Assembly (NCBI GenBank): GCA_028710415.1
Contig: JAQTUE010000041.1
Coordinates: forward strand, 1 to 37,778
Reading direction: 5' to 3'
Source: Paludibacter sp.
GTDB lineage: Bacteria > Bacteroidota > Bacteroidia > Bacteroidales > Paludibacteraceae
DNA: 37,778 nucleotides
Shown here: in pieces, positions 1-7,246 of the stretch
How positions within the stretch are numbered: position 1 is the stretch's first letter
Layout of the letters: the number at the start of each line of letters is the position of its first letter
Program-made: the position numbers and the translations under genes
The notes under the pieces: generated by a model
The model's database searches: none
The model's input: the letters and a program-made list of their open reading frames with translations, nothing else
Told to the model about the DNA's origin: nothing

Positions 1-127
1 GGCTTGCCCAGTGTGTTTTGATGGGCTTGAAATTGACGAGGTAGGTAATAGAATGTATTGCCAGAAGCATGGAGAATTTGTAACCCCAACGTTTGACATA
101 AGGGGCGCCGTTAGGCGTCCCGCTTGA
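1..127. repeat. Left copy of 127-bp exact terminal direct repeat
   Basis: Bases 1-127 are identical to 37652-37778. The repeat holds the 3' part of an integron cassette and most of attC-2. A length of exactly 127 matches a common maximum assembly k-mer, so the simplest reading is the overlap of a circular or circularly permuted genome rather than a biological terminal repeat. The unit genome is then 37,651 bp. Confidence 0.95.
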
Positions 128-141
128 ATGAGGGGTTGGGG
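84..141 (-). other. attC: Integron attC recombination site (attC-2)
   Basis: On the minus strand the site runs R'' CCCCAAC (141-135) to R' GTTGGGG (90-84) with a folded centre in which CGCC and GGCG pair around a 4-nt loop. The arms follow the classical aad-type attC layout, with CTTA, two bases, TCA, three bases, then GTTGGG in the 3' arm. This asymmetry orients the site on the minus strand. The site is split by the contig ends: the right copy begins at 37735. It closes the cassette whose body lies at 37354-37740 on one side and opens the 90-422 cassette on the other... read leftward, it is the 3' end of the 148-411 gene's cassette. Confidence 0.88.
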
Positions 142-147
142 GAATGA

Positions 148-411
148 TTATGAAAGAAAGCCAATTGGTAAACTCTCTTTATTCGACATGTCAGCAACAG
201 CAAGGACGTATTGAGTTTGCACCTGAACCTTCCATGGTTTTTTGCTCTTGTCATTATGCATTACCTCAAGTAGAGAAAAAGCTCCAAGGTTCTCAAATGA
301 GTGGCAAAGAAGAAAGTTTTGCTCTTGGAACAGATAGAGATAGCCATCAAACATTACGAGAAGCTCTTGAGGAAGAGATTTTGGCAAGAGGACTGCATAG
401 GATTTACTCAT
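148..411 (-). CDS. Integron cassette protein, 87 aa, unknown function
   Basis: This minus-strand ORF fills its cassette (422 down to 90) as a cassette gene should. ATG 411 lies five bases after GGGG of the attC-1 R' core, which can serve as the ribosome binding site. The TAA at 150-148 is six bases before attC-2. The 87-aa product starts MSKSYAVLLPKSLP and is rich in Leu, Phe and Tyr, without a convincing membrane span or a motif I recognise. A longer version from ATG 432 would start inside attC-1 and is less likely. A plus-strand ORF (144-413) overlaps it almost completely. I prefer the minus strand because of attC polarity and the start context. Function unknown. Confidence 0.68.
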   Translation of the reverse strand: MSKSYAVLLPKSLPQELLVMFDGYLYLFQEQNFLLCHSFENLGAFSLLEVMHNDKSKKPWKVQVQTQYVLAVADMSNKESLPIGFLS

Positions 412-416
412 GATTG

Positions 417-473
417 CCCCAACGTTTGACATAAGGGGCGGCGAAGCAGTCCCGCTTGATGGATGGGTTAGGG
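417..473 (-). other. attC: Integron attC recombination site (attC-1)
   Basis: Minus-strand R'' is CCCTAAC (473-467) and R' is GTTGGGG (423-417). The inner 39 bases (421-459) are identical to those of attC-4 at the other end of the array, showing a shared family origin. This is the first attC in the reading direction of the array. The cassette body it should terminate would lie at 474 and above, but no ORF is visible there, only a hairpin-dense stretch. Confidence 0.88.
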
Positions 474-483
474 GGTTGTATTT

Positions 484-880
484 ATACGCATGGTGATTGT
501 GTCCGTTGGTGAAACTGGCGGTAATAGACTTGCAAGTACGTAGTCACCAGTAGTATATGTGCAATGCGTAGGCTGATACGCCTAGATTACAAGAGTGGCT
601 GTTTGAGGAATGCCATTTGAGACAGAGTTCAGCACTGGCGCACATATAATAAATATAATTCTTGCCGAGGCATATAATTGCCTCATGTAAAAACTACGAA
701 GGTAGTGACGGTATTAATGAATTAACATGAAGGCTGGAATTATATTTTATAACTAACATGGCGAAAGCCTACCGAGCAGACCTGTTTACTAGTGGAAATG
801 GCAATGGGTGCAAAAGCATAGTCCGTATGCGCCGCAGGTGAAGGAGTATCTAGTATGGCTGCTAGGAAAGACTAGCGCAT
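484..880 (+). ncRNA. Candidate large structured RNA upstream of the terminase operon
   Basis: No credible ORF lies in 474-916, but the stretch is packed with complementary arms: TGGTGA 491-496 with TCACCA 544-549; TATATGTGC 554-562 with GCACATATA 640-648 enclosing GCGTA/TACGC (566-570, 577-581); GAGGCA/TGCCTC (667-672, 679-684); CATGT/ACATG (684-688, 725-729) enclosing ACTAC-GAAG-GTAGT (693-706); GGC-GAAA-GCC (760-769); ACCTG/CAGGT (780-784, 835-839) enclosing GCATA/TATGC (816-820, 826-830); GCTAG/CTAGC (861-865, 872-876). Purine-rich loops such as GAAA and GAAG on the plus strand favour this sense. No promoter or terminator is clear. It resembles no family I can name; large phage RNAs such as GOLLD and ROOL are the conceptual comparison only. 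Confidence 0.5.
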
Positions 881-916
881 AATTTTAATTATTAGCGACT
901 ACTCGCGGAGATAATG

Positions 917-1372
917 ATGGATGAACTGAAACTTGTACTAGATATTATTAAATCATTGCCAGAGATGGCAATATGGGCATTAGTGATACTCTATGCCTAT
1001 AAAATCACAATCATAGGTTCTGTTTATGCGGTAATCAGATTTGTTACATTGAAACTTCATGATTATTTAGTTACCAAAAAAGCAGATATTCCAAAAGTTC
1101 AAGAAATCAATTTTGCGGACATTTTTAATGGCATTGTAGTCAGAGGTGATGAGCCTATGGCATCACTTACAAGGCAAATTAGAAGAATCCAGGGTGTGGT
1201 AAGTGGAGAAACAACTCCAACTCAAATTAATACAAGTCAATTTAATGACTTGCAAAATATTGCTGCATCTCGAACATGTTATTCGCGTGAAATATTTATT
1301 ACAAAAGTAGATGTAGATTGGTTGCGTGATGCTATTGATGAAAAGCTAGAGAAAGATGCTAAAAATGGTTGA
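917..1372 (+). CDS. Membrane-anchored hypothetical protein preceding the terminase genes
   Basis: 151 aa. ATG 917 is chosen over ATG 914 because GGAG (907-910) lies six bases upstream of 917. A hydrophobic segment near residues 17-38 looks like one N-terminal transmembrane helix. The rest is soluble and mixed, with residues 95-110 rich in Thr, Gln and Asn. The gene overlaps the small terminase start by eight bases, so it is part of the packaging operon by position. Not recognised as a known family. A membrane role at the start of the late operon, such as a holin-like or host-takeover function, would be a guess. Confidence 0.75.
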   Translation: MDELKLVLDIIKSLPEMAIWALVILYAYKITIIGSVYAVIRFVTLKLHDYLVTKKADIPKVQEINFADIFNGIVVRGDEPMASLTRQIRRIQGVVSGETTPTQINTSQFNDLQNIAASRTCYSREIFITKVDVDWLRDAIDEKLEKDAKNG

Positions 1373-1712
1373 TAACACTAAAATAGTGATATCTGCTAAA
1401 CGTAAGCCACCAAATGCAGGTAAGGGCAGAGCTAAAGGCTCTATGAATAAAGTTACTCGTCAATTTAAAGAAACAGTTTCTTTATTGCTTGAGGATAACG
1501 CTGAAAACGTAGCTAAATGGCTAAAGAATGTTGCGGAAGGTGACGCTGTTAATGAGATTAAGCCTGATCCTTACAAAGCATTAGACATGCTGGCTAAGCT
1601 GGCTGAGTACGCTACACCTAAACTGGCAAGGACAGAGGTTTCAGGAACCCCAGACGGCGCACCTATCCAACATGCTGTGCAATTTACAGTGGTTGACCCT
1701 AAAGATAAATGA
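1365..1712 (+). CDS. terS: Terminase small subunit
   Basis: 115 aa from ATG 1365; ATG 1356 gives three extra residues. Terminase small subunits bind packaging-site DNA and load the large subunit. The N-terminus has a basic, Gly-rich stretch (KPPNAGKGRAKGSMNK) common in proteins annotated as small terminases of this phage group, then a helical body ending in KLAEYATPKLAR. It overlaps the upstream gene (ATGGTTGA) and its stop overlaps the large-subunit start (ATGA), which implies translational coupling. The assignment rests mainly on position directly before terL plus this sequence style; an unrelated small protein is the alternative. Confidence 0.78.
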   Translation: MVDNTKIVISAKRKPPNAGKGRAKGSMNKVTRQFKETVSLLLEDNAENVAKWLKNVAEGDAVNEIKPDPYKALDMLAKLAEYATPKLARTEVSGTPDGAPIQHAVQFTVVDPKDK

Positions 1713-3070
1713 TTAATGTTGAAGTTCCACGTAAGCTAAAACCATTACTATACCCAAAACGATATAAAGGATTATATGGTGGGCGAGGTGGTGCTAAGTC
1801 ACACTTCTTTGCCGAGCAAGTAGTATTACAGGCATACATGAAAACAATGCGGATTGTATGCATTCGTGAAGTTCAAAACTCAATTAAAGATTCAGTTAAA
1901 CAATTATTAGTTGATAAGATAGAAAAGTACAAGCTACATCAATTCTTTGAGATACTAGAATCTGAAATACGCGGCATAAATGGAAGTATCATTGTATTTA
2001 AGGGCATGCAATCTTATAACGCTAGTAATATTAAATCGCTAGAAGGCTTTGATATTGCATGGGTAGAAGAGGCTCAAACACTTAGTCAGCACTCATTAGA
2101 CCTTTTAAGGCCTACAATTCGCAAAGAGGATAAATCAGCAGGCACCGAGTCAGAATTATGGTTTAGCTGGAATCCAAGATACAAGACTGATGCAGTAGAT
2201 AAATTCTTTAGAAAGTCACCACCTGATGATGCTATAAGTATTATGGTGAACTGGTATGATAATCCTTGGTTCCCTGATGTGCTTCGCAAAGAGATGCTGC
2301 ACGACTTTGATGTGGATGCAGATAAAGCTGAACATATCTGGAATGGTGCTTATGGTGCTAGTCAAGGAGCGATTCTAGCTAGGTGGGTTGGCAATGCAGA
2401 GCGTGAGAATAGACTGCACAATGAAGTTGAATATGACTTTGATGGACATACAATTGAAGTATCTAGTGACTTGGGTTTTAGGGATACAGCTTCATTCTGG
2501 TATTGGCAACGCACTTTAGGGGGATTTAAAGTATTGAAGTATGAGGGCGACACTGGACTAGATGCGGATGACTGGATACCGCGCATACATCAAAGTGTAT
2601 TAGAATTAGGATGCAGAAAGCCGCCTAAGATATGGCTACCTCATGACGCTAGAGCTAAGACATTCCAAAGTAAGCATACTACTATTGAGAAGTTCGCTGA
2701 AAAGTTCGGCGCCGGTAATGTTCAGATAGTGCCAATTAGCAAGAAGCTAGACCAGATTGAAGCGGCTAGAACAGTGATACAGCGATGCGAGTTTAACCGC
2801 GATTTGTGTGAAGATGGATTAGATGGCCTTCGTGCTTGGGAGTTTTCATACAATGATGACAGCGGAGTATTTAGCCGTGAGCCAGTGCATAACTGGGCAA
2901 GTCACCCTAGCGATGCGTTCGCTTATGGTTGCCAGGTAATGATGGAGGTAGAGCCATCCAAGCAACTAGACGAGCCTAATTATGCAGTAACAGCCAAAGA
3001 CGGCTATATCCAAACAATCCCACTTAATGACCTATGGAAAGAATCACCAAAAAGGAGTAACAGAATATGA
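1709..3070 (+). CDS. terL: Terminase large subunit (ATPase and nuclease)
   Basis: 453 aa, typical length. It powers DNA packaging through the portal and cuts the concatemer. Visible motifs are a Walker A-like loop GGRGGAKSH at residues 24-32, Walker B DIAWVEEA at 115-122 with the catalytic Glu pair, and the start of the RNase H-like nuclease domain at SSDLGFRD, with Asp 254. Further acidic nuclease residues are expected near LPHDAR and SHPSDAFAY. This fits the PBSX/Terminase_3-like group used by headful-packaging phages. It starts at the ATGA overlap with terS and its stop overlaps the next gene, so packaging genes are tightly coupled. Confidence 0.95.
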   Translation: MINVEVPRKLKPLLYPKRYKGLYGGRGGAKSHFFAEQVVLQAYMKTMRIVCIREVQNSIKDSVKQLLVDKIEKYKLHQFFEILESEIRGINGSIIVFKGMQSYNASNIKSLEGFDIAWVEEAQTLSQHSLDLLRPTIRKEDKSAGTESELWFSWNPRYKTDAVDKFFRKSPPDDAISIMVNWYDNPWFPDVLRKEMLHDFDVDADKAEHIWNGAYGASQGAILARWVGNAERENRLHNEVEYDFDGHTIEVSSDLGFRDTASFWYWQRTLGGFKVLKYEGDTGLDADDWIPRIHQSVLELGCRKPPKIWLPHDARAKTFQSKHTTIEKFAEKFGAGNVQIVPISKKLDQIEAARTVIQRCEFNRDLCEDGLDGLRAWEFSYNDDSGVFSREPVHNWASHPSDAFAYGCQVMMEVEPSKQLDEPNYAVTAKDGYIQTIPLNDLWKESPKRSNRI

Positions 3071-3360
3071 TTACAGTTGATATGATTAAAAAACATTTAC
3101 CTGATGACATTGATGTGCGTGATGTTTCTGAGGGTAGAATGATTAACATGGATGCTAAATCTTTTATTTGCTCTTTCCCTGAAAAATACAATATTGGTAC
3201 TGATGAAAAACATACGGCTTTCGCTGTTGTTGTATCTGGCTTGGATTATGTTTCATGCAAAAGCGAAAATGAACTCGACGACCTAATTAAATCAAGGTGT
3301 GAAATAGCTTATAAAATAGGCTTAGAACATCATAAAAAATACATTAAAAGAGAAAAATAG
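3067..3360 (+). CDS. Hypothetical protein, 97 aa
   Basis: Starts by ATGA overlap with the terL stop; an AAAGGAG-type ribosome site lies at 3052-3057 inside terL. The protein is acidic in the N-terminal half and ends in a basic tail (HHKKYIKREK). No transmembrane segment or recognised motif. It closes the packaging operon before a 92-base gap with a likely promoter. Confidence 0.75.
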   Translation: MITVDMIKKHLPDDIDVRDVSEGRMINMDAKSFICSFPEKYNIGTDEKHTAFAVVVSGLDYVSCKSENELDDLIKSRCEIAYKIGLEHHKKYIKREK

Positions 3361-3452
3361 TTAATAATTGCTTGTAAAAATAAAATATAGTATATTATTG
3401 TAACAATTTAATAGTTTTTGCAACGCTGTGAAGCGCCCCGAAAGGATACAAA
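3361..3452 (+). promoter_or_regulatory. AT-rich leader with GNRA hairpin before the capsid-region operon
   Basis: The gap between the packaging genes and the capsid-region operon is very AT-rich and holds promoter-like hexamers (TTGTAA at 3372, TATTAT at 3393), but the 15-bp spacing is short, so the promoter call is weak. A compact hairpin CGCT-GTGA-AGCG (3424-3435) with a GNRA loop lies just before the ribosome site AAAGGA and ATG 3453. A second GTGA-loop hairpin occurs in the scaffold leader. Confidence 0.35.
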
Positions 3453-3797
3453 ATGGCAGGTGTTATAAATTCATATGCTAAGTCTGGAGAGGTTAAATCA
3501 GCCGCTCCATTAAATGCAACTACAACCAGTACAGGCGACTGGACTCTAAAAGATTCTCCATCAACCACAATTCAGGCCATAGTAGTAGGTACCGGCACTG
3601 TAACAGCAACAATTGTGATTGATTGCTCAAATGATGGTATATATGCTTGCACAACTCCACTCGCAAGCATCGGATTAAACGGAACAACATCATCAAGTGA
3701 CGGATTTACCACTAACGCACCGTGGAAGTATTTTAGATACCGTGTTACTGCTATCAGCGGAACTGGTGCAACTGTTAACGTAAATTACGGAGTTTAA
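3453..3797 (+). CDS. Small beta-rich virion protein candidate, 114 aa
   Basis: The sequence is dominated by Thr, Ser, Gly, Ala and Val in alternating patterns, the look of a small beta-sandwich virion protein. It has a good ribosome site (AAAGGA) and sits between terminase and portal. Its stop is one base before the next start. It could be a head decoration protein or the first half of a decoration pair with 3799-4275. No family recognised. Confidence 0.75.
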   Translation: MAGVINSYAKSGEVKSAAPLNATTTSTGDWTLKDSPSTTIQAIVVGTGTVTATIVIDCSNDGIYACTTPLASIGLNGTTSSSDGFTTNAPWKYFRYRVTAISGTGATVNVNYGV

Positions 3798-3798
3798 T

Positions 3799-4275
3799 AT
3801 GTCAGTTACCACGATTCCTACAACTTCCGGTGTTCCTGATACAAGTGATCATGTAGCAAGTACAACTCCAAAAGTAATGGTTACTGGAGATATTATATTT
3901 AACACTATCGGCGATGTTCTTGTTTATGCAATGCTATCTGAATGCTATACAGCAAATGATGCAACAGCCTCAACAATACAGTACTCAGTAACAAACAATA
4001 CCACAACAACAAGCCAGACAATTTCGGCGGCATCAGCATCATTAGCAAATGCGGCTAAAGGAGTTAGTACATTGACGCAATTAGGCGCATTAACCAATGC
4101 TCCAGCGATATCAAATGCATCAGGTGTTGGGGCATTTCCATGGGGTGCTATTCGTGTTGCTGGTAATAGCAGTATTAAAACCGTGATTGGCGTTGGTTCA
4201 ACAACCGGCACATGGAAACATTATGTGCGCTGGGAACCTCTTGAAAATGGCGCATATATTACAGCGGCGTTTTAA
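3799..4275 (+). CDS. Beta-rich virion protein candidate, 158 aa
   Basis: Same compositional style as its neighbour: Thr/Ser/Ala-rich, with the C-terminal stretch TGTWKHYVRWEPLENGAYI resembling a folded beta domain. It is packed between the 114-aa protein and the portal with almost no gaps. A role in the capsid surface or fibres is likely from position. Not recognised. Confidence 0.75.
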   Translation: MSVTTIPTTSGVPDTSDHVASTTPKVMVTGDIIFNTIGDVLVYAMLSECYTANDATASTIQYSVTNNTTTTSQTISAASASLANAAKGVSTLTQLGALTNAPAISNASGVGAFPWGAIRVAGNSSIKTVIGVGSTTGTWKHYVRWEPLENGAYITAAF

Positions 4276-4277
4276 TA

Positions 4278-6380
4278 ATGGCTGAACAGTTAGAAATATC
4301 AAGTGATGTTCAATATTACTTGAACCATATCTCATCTTATGAGCGCGAGTTTACTAAGTGGGAATCTCGCGTTACGCGCATTTTAAAGCGTTATCGTGAC
4401 GACACAAGAACATCGCAAGACACTGGATCACGGTTTAATATTCTATGGTCTAATGTTCAAATATTAAAATCCGCTACATTCGCACGACTACCTAAGCCAG
4501 ATGTATCGCGTAGATTCCGCGACAATGATGATGTAGGCCGTGTTGCCTCACTAATCCTAGAGCGTGCTCTTGACTATGAAATCTCACATTACACTAATTA
4601 TAGAGAAAGCTTAACTAGTTCTATCTATGATAGGTTCTTAGGTGGGCGCGGTACGTCTTGGGTGCGTTATGAGCCTAAGTTCAAGCCTATGCAAACCGAT
4701 GACTTGCAGGTTACAGACGACACAGAACAAGAATATGAAGAAGGTGAGAACCCAGACCAGCCTGACGAAGAATTAGATTATGAGTGCGCTCCAACTGATT
4801 ATGTCCACTGGAAAGACTTTGGTCATAATGTAGCACGTACATGGGAAGAAACTAGTATCGTATGGCGTAAAGTCTATATGACGCGATCAATGTTGATTGA
4901 AAGATTCGGTGAAGAATTAGGTAAGAAAGTTCCACTAGATTCACAACCTGATGAAATGAAGAATGCGACTAAAGAAGGCGTGGATAAACGCGCTTTAGTC
5001 TATGAGATTTGGGATAAAGAAAAAGGCATAGCAATTTGGCTATCTAAGTCTTCCGGTGAAGTATTAGACGAGAAAGACGACCCACTTGAGCTAGAAGGAT
5101 TCTATCCTTGCCCTAAACCATTATTCGCAACAATTACCAATGAGTCATTAGTTCCTATTCCTGACTTTGCGCTCTATCAAGACCAAGCGAACAGTCTAGA
5201 CGTGTTATCTGATCGCATTGATGGCCTTGTTAAAGCGTTGCAAGTTAAAGGCGTTTATGATGCTGGCACGCCTGAATTATCTAGACTATTCACCGAGGGT
5301 GAGAATAATAGTTTGATCCCAGTTAAAAACTGGAATGCATTTGCTGAGAAGCAAGGGCTAAAAGGCGCGATTGATTTAGTTGATATTCAGCCAATAGCCC
5401 AAGCATTAATAAATGCGTATCAAGCATTCGAACAGGTAAAGAGCCAAGTTTATGACATTACAGGTATATCTGATATTGTTCGCGGTCAATCAGTCGCTAG
5501 TGAAACGGCTACGGCACAGCAGATCAAAGGTCAATACGCTTCATTAAGGCTTAAGGCTTACCAAGATGACGTAGCTAGATTTGCAACGCATCTTATTCAA
5601 CTTAAAGCACAAATTATATGCAAGCATTTCGACCCACAGACAATATTGATGATTGCAGCTGTAGATCAGTTATCTGATGTTGATAAACAGTTAGTACCTC
5701 AAGCAATAGAACTATTACGCAATGAACCAATGCGCTCTTTCCGTATCGAGATTAGCACTGATTCAATGATTAACATGGATGAAGCGCAAGAAAAGCAGGA
5801 TAGAGTAGAGTTTCTAGGGGCTGTGAGTGGTTATCTTGAGAAAGCCGTCCAAGCATCTCAAACAGCACCTCAAATCGTTCCATTGCTGCTAGACTTGCTT
5901 AAATTCGGTGTAACTGGCTATAAGGTTGGTAAAGCTATCGAAGGTCAAATTGACCAAACAGCAGAAATGTTGAAAAAAGAAATGGAACAGAAAGCGCAAC
6001 AACCTCCACCGCCTGACCCTGAACAGATGAAAATGCAAGCACAACAACAATCTGAACAGATGAAGCAACAAGCAGAGAATCAACGATTCCAAGCACAACA
6101 ACAAGCGGAAACGCAGAAACATACGCTAGAAATGCAACAAGAACAGCAAATGGCAATGTTTGATGCTAAAATACAAGCAGAAGCTGACCAGCGCAAGCTA
6201 GACCATGAAGCTATGTTACACCATCAAGAAATGATGATGACACAAATGCAAGAGCGGTGGTCTCAGGAACAAGATGCGAGATTGAAGATTATTTTGGCTG
6301 AAATATCAGCAAATGCAACAGTTAATGCGGCGCAAATAAGTGCAGCTAATCAAGCAGAACAAGGTGCAGAAAATGGCTAG
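4278..6380 (+). CDS. Portal protein
   Basis: 700 aa, the length of P22-type portals. A dodecameric ring at one capsid vertex forms the DNA channel and the docking site for terminase and neck proteins. The N-terminal core (WESRVTRILKRYRDD, WSNVQILKSATFARLPKPDV) and the later DITGISDIVRGQS segment are typical portal-family sequences. From about residue 570 the chain becomes a very Gln/Met/Lys-rich coiled coil, reminiscent of the helical barrel that extends into the head in P22-like portals. The next gene starts inside the portal 3' end (ATGGCTAG). Confident from size, motif style and position. Confidence 0.9.
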   Translation: MAEQLEISSDVQYYLNHISSYEREFTKWESRVTRILKRYRDDTRTSQDTGSRFNILWSNVQILKSATFARLPKPDVSRRFRDNDDVGRVASLILERALDYEISHYTNYRESLTSSIYDRFLGGRGTSWVRYEPKFKPMQTDDLQVTDDTEQEYEEGENPDQPDEELDYECAPTDYVHWKDFGHNVARTWEETSIVWRKVYMTRSMLIERFGEELGKKVPLDSQPDEMKNATKEGVDKRALVYEIWDKEKGIAIWLSKSSGEVLDEKDDPLELEGFYPCPKPLFATITNESLVPIPDFALYQDQANSLDVLSDRIDGLVKALQVKGVYDAGTPELSRLFTEGENNSLIPVKNWNAFAEKQGLKGAIDLVDIQPIAQALINAYQAFEQVKSQVYDITGISDIVRGQSVASETATAQQIKGQYASLRLKAYQDDVARFATHLIQLKAQIICKHFDPQTILMIAAVDQLSDVDKQLVPQAIELLRNEPMRSFRIEISTDSMINMDEAQEKQDRVEFLGAVSGYLEKAVQASQTAPQIVPLLLDLLKFGVTGYKVGKAIEGQIDQTAEMLKKEMEQKAQQPPPPDPEQMKMQAQQQSEQMKQQAENQRFQAQQQAETQKHTLEMQQEQQMAMFDAKIQAEADQRKLDHEAMLHHQEMMMTQMQERWSQEQDARLKIILAEISANATVNAAQISAANQAEQGAENG

Positions 6381-6765
6381 TGAAGCTGGTAAGGGCGATA
6401 AACGTAGAAAAGGCGATAATCAAGCATTTGATAGCAATTATGACTTGGCGTTTGGCAATAAGAAGCCAACGCGAGGCTCATTTATTTGGGATTCTTCGCA
6501 GGGGAAGATGGTTTCAAAAGATGAGTATTATGCCAATCAGCAGAAGTCAGATTCTCATATGATTATTGCAGATATTCAGCCATATCAATCACAGATTACT
6601 GGTGAAATGATTATGAGCCGCTCTAAACACCGTGAACACTTACGGAAGCATGGCATGATTGAAGTGGGGAATGAGGTTAAGCATATGATAAATATGAAAC
6701 CAGAACAAAAGAAAGATAATTTAAAAGAGCAAATCGCTCGTCAAATTTATGATAAATTTAGATAA
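6373..6765 (+). CDS. Hypothetical virion-region protein, 130 aa
   Basis: Starts at ATG 6373, overlapping the portal stop by eight bases, with AAGGTG upstream. Highly charged, with a basic N-terminus (GKGDKRRKGDN) and a Lys/Arg-rich helical C-terminus. No membrane span. It lies between portal and scaffold, where many podophages have a small conserved protein of unknown role. A shorter ORF in another frame here (6380-6562) is a shadow. Confidence 0.75.
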   Translation: MASEAGKGDKRRKGDNQAFDSNYDLAFGNKKPTRGSFIWDSSQGKMVSKDEYYANQQKSDSHMIIADIQPYQSQITGEMIMSRSKHREHLRKHGMIEVGNEVKHMINMKPEQKKDNLKEQIARQIYDKFR

Positions 6766-6777
6766 AAGGAGTAAATT

Positions 6778-7152
6778 ATGGCTTTAGCAAAACAATTAAT
6801 GGGGGTTGGCTTTTCTGGTAGTCAAGCTGGCGCGATTGGTGGTACATATACAACTTATGCCGCCGCTGGTAGTACACAAGCAGACGCTACTACTATCGGT
6901 GCAGGTTTGAGCATTATTACCGCTGCTGATGGCACGAAAGGTGTTATTTTAACTGGTCAAGTCGGTGATAGCGTTGAAGTGTTCAACAATTCAGGCTCAA
7001 CACTTAAAGTGTATCCAGATAGCGGTGCGGCGATTGCAGTGCCAGGTACAGGTTTAGGTACAGCGAATGCGTCTTATGCTCACACAACATACGCTGTTGT
7101 TTGGTATACTAAGATTACTAGCACGCAATGGCTGCCAGTTAAATCAGCATAG
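6778..7152 (+). CDS. Small beta-rich virion protein candidate, 124 aa
   Basis: Ribosome site AAAGGAG before ATG 6778. Gly/Ala/Thr-rich with repeated valine-aromatic beta pattern (GVILTGQVGDSVEVFNNSG) and no charged clusters, the composition of head decoration or trimeric spike proteins. It is followed by the structured leader of the scaffold gene. Function not established. Confidence 0.72.
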   Translation: MALAKQLMGVGFSGSQAGAIGGTYTTYAAAGSTQADATTIGAGLSIITAADGTKGVILTGQVGDSVEVFNNSGSTLKVYPDSGAAIAVPGTGLGTANASYAHTTYAVVWYTKITSTQWLPVKSA

Positions 7153-7162
7153 AATTAAAGCT

Positions 7163-7232
7163 GCCTCTTTAGGCTTATTAGCTAACCCCGTGAGGGGCTG
7201 CACTCGAAACGCAGAGGCGCGTTAGAGTAACG
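7163..7232 (+). promoter_or_regulatory. Structured mRNA leader of the scaffold gene
   Basis: Long-range stem GCCTCT (7163-7168) with AGAGGC (7213-7218) encloses hairpin CCCC-GTGA-GGGG (7186-7197, GNRA loop); a second hairpin CGTTA-GAG-TAACG (7220-7232) ends five bases before the GGAG ribosome site. It could tune scaffold translation relative to capsid protein, act as an RNase processing site, or protect the 5' end. Strand follows the flanking genes. Confidence 0.5.
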
Positions 7233-7246
7233 ACTTGGAGTATATG

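Noticed and set aside
144..413. Plus-strand 89-aa ORF in the 90-422 cassette
   Set aside because: It fits the cassette length and has GGGGGA upstream of ATG 150, but the attC polarity (arms match aad-type attC on the minus strand) and the minus ORF start/stop placement favour the opposite strand. Kept only as an alternative.
484..880. Group I or group II intron
   Set aside because: A TAGTCC segment near 819-824 recalls the group I P7 strand, but no matching GACTA partner lies upstream in the region, and no domain V-like motif or split gene is present.
5889..6156. Leu/Val-rich minus ORFs in the portal gene
   Set aside because: Antisense translation of the portal's Gln-rich coiled coil; no start context.
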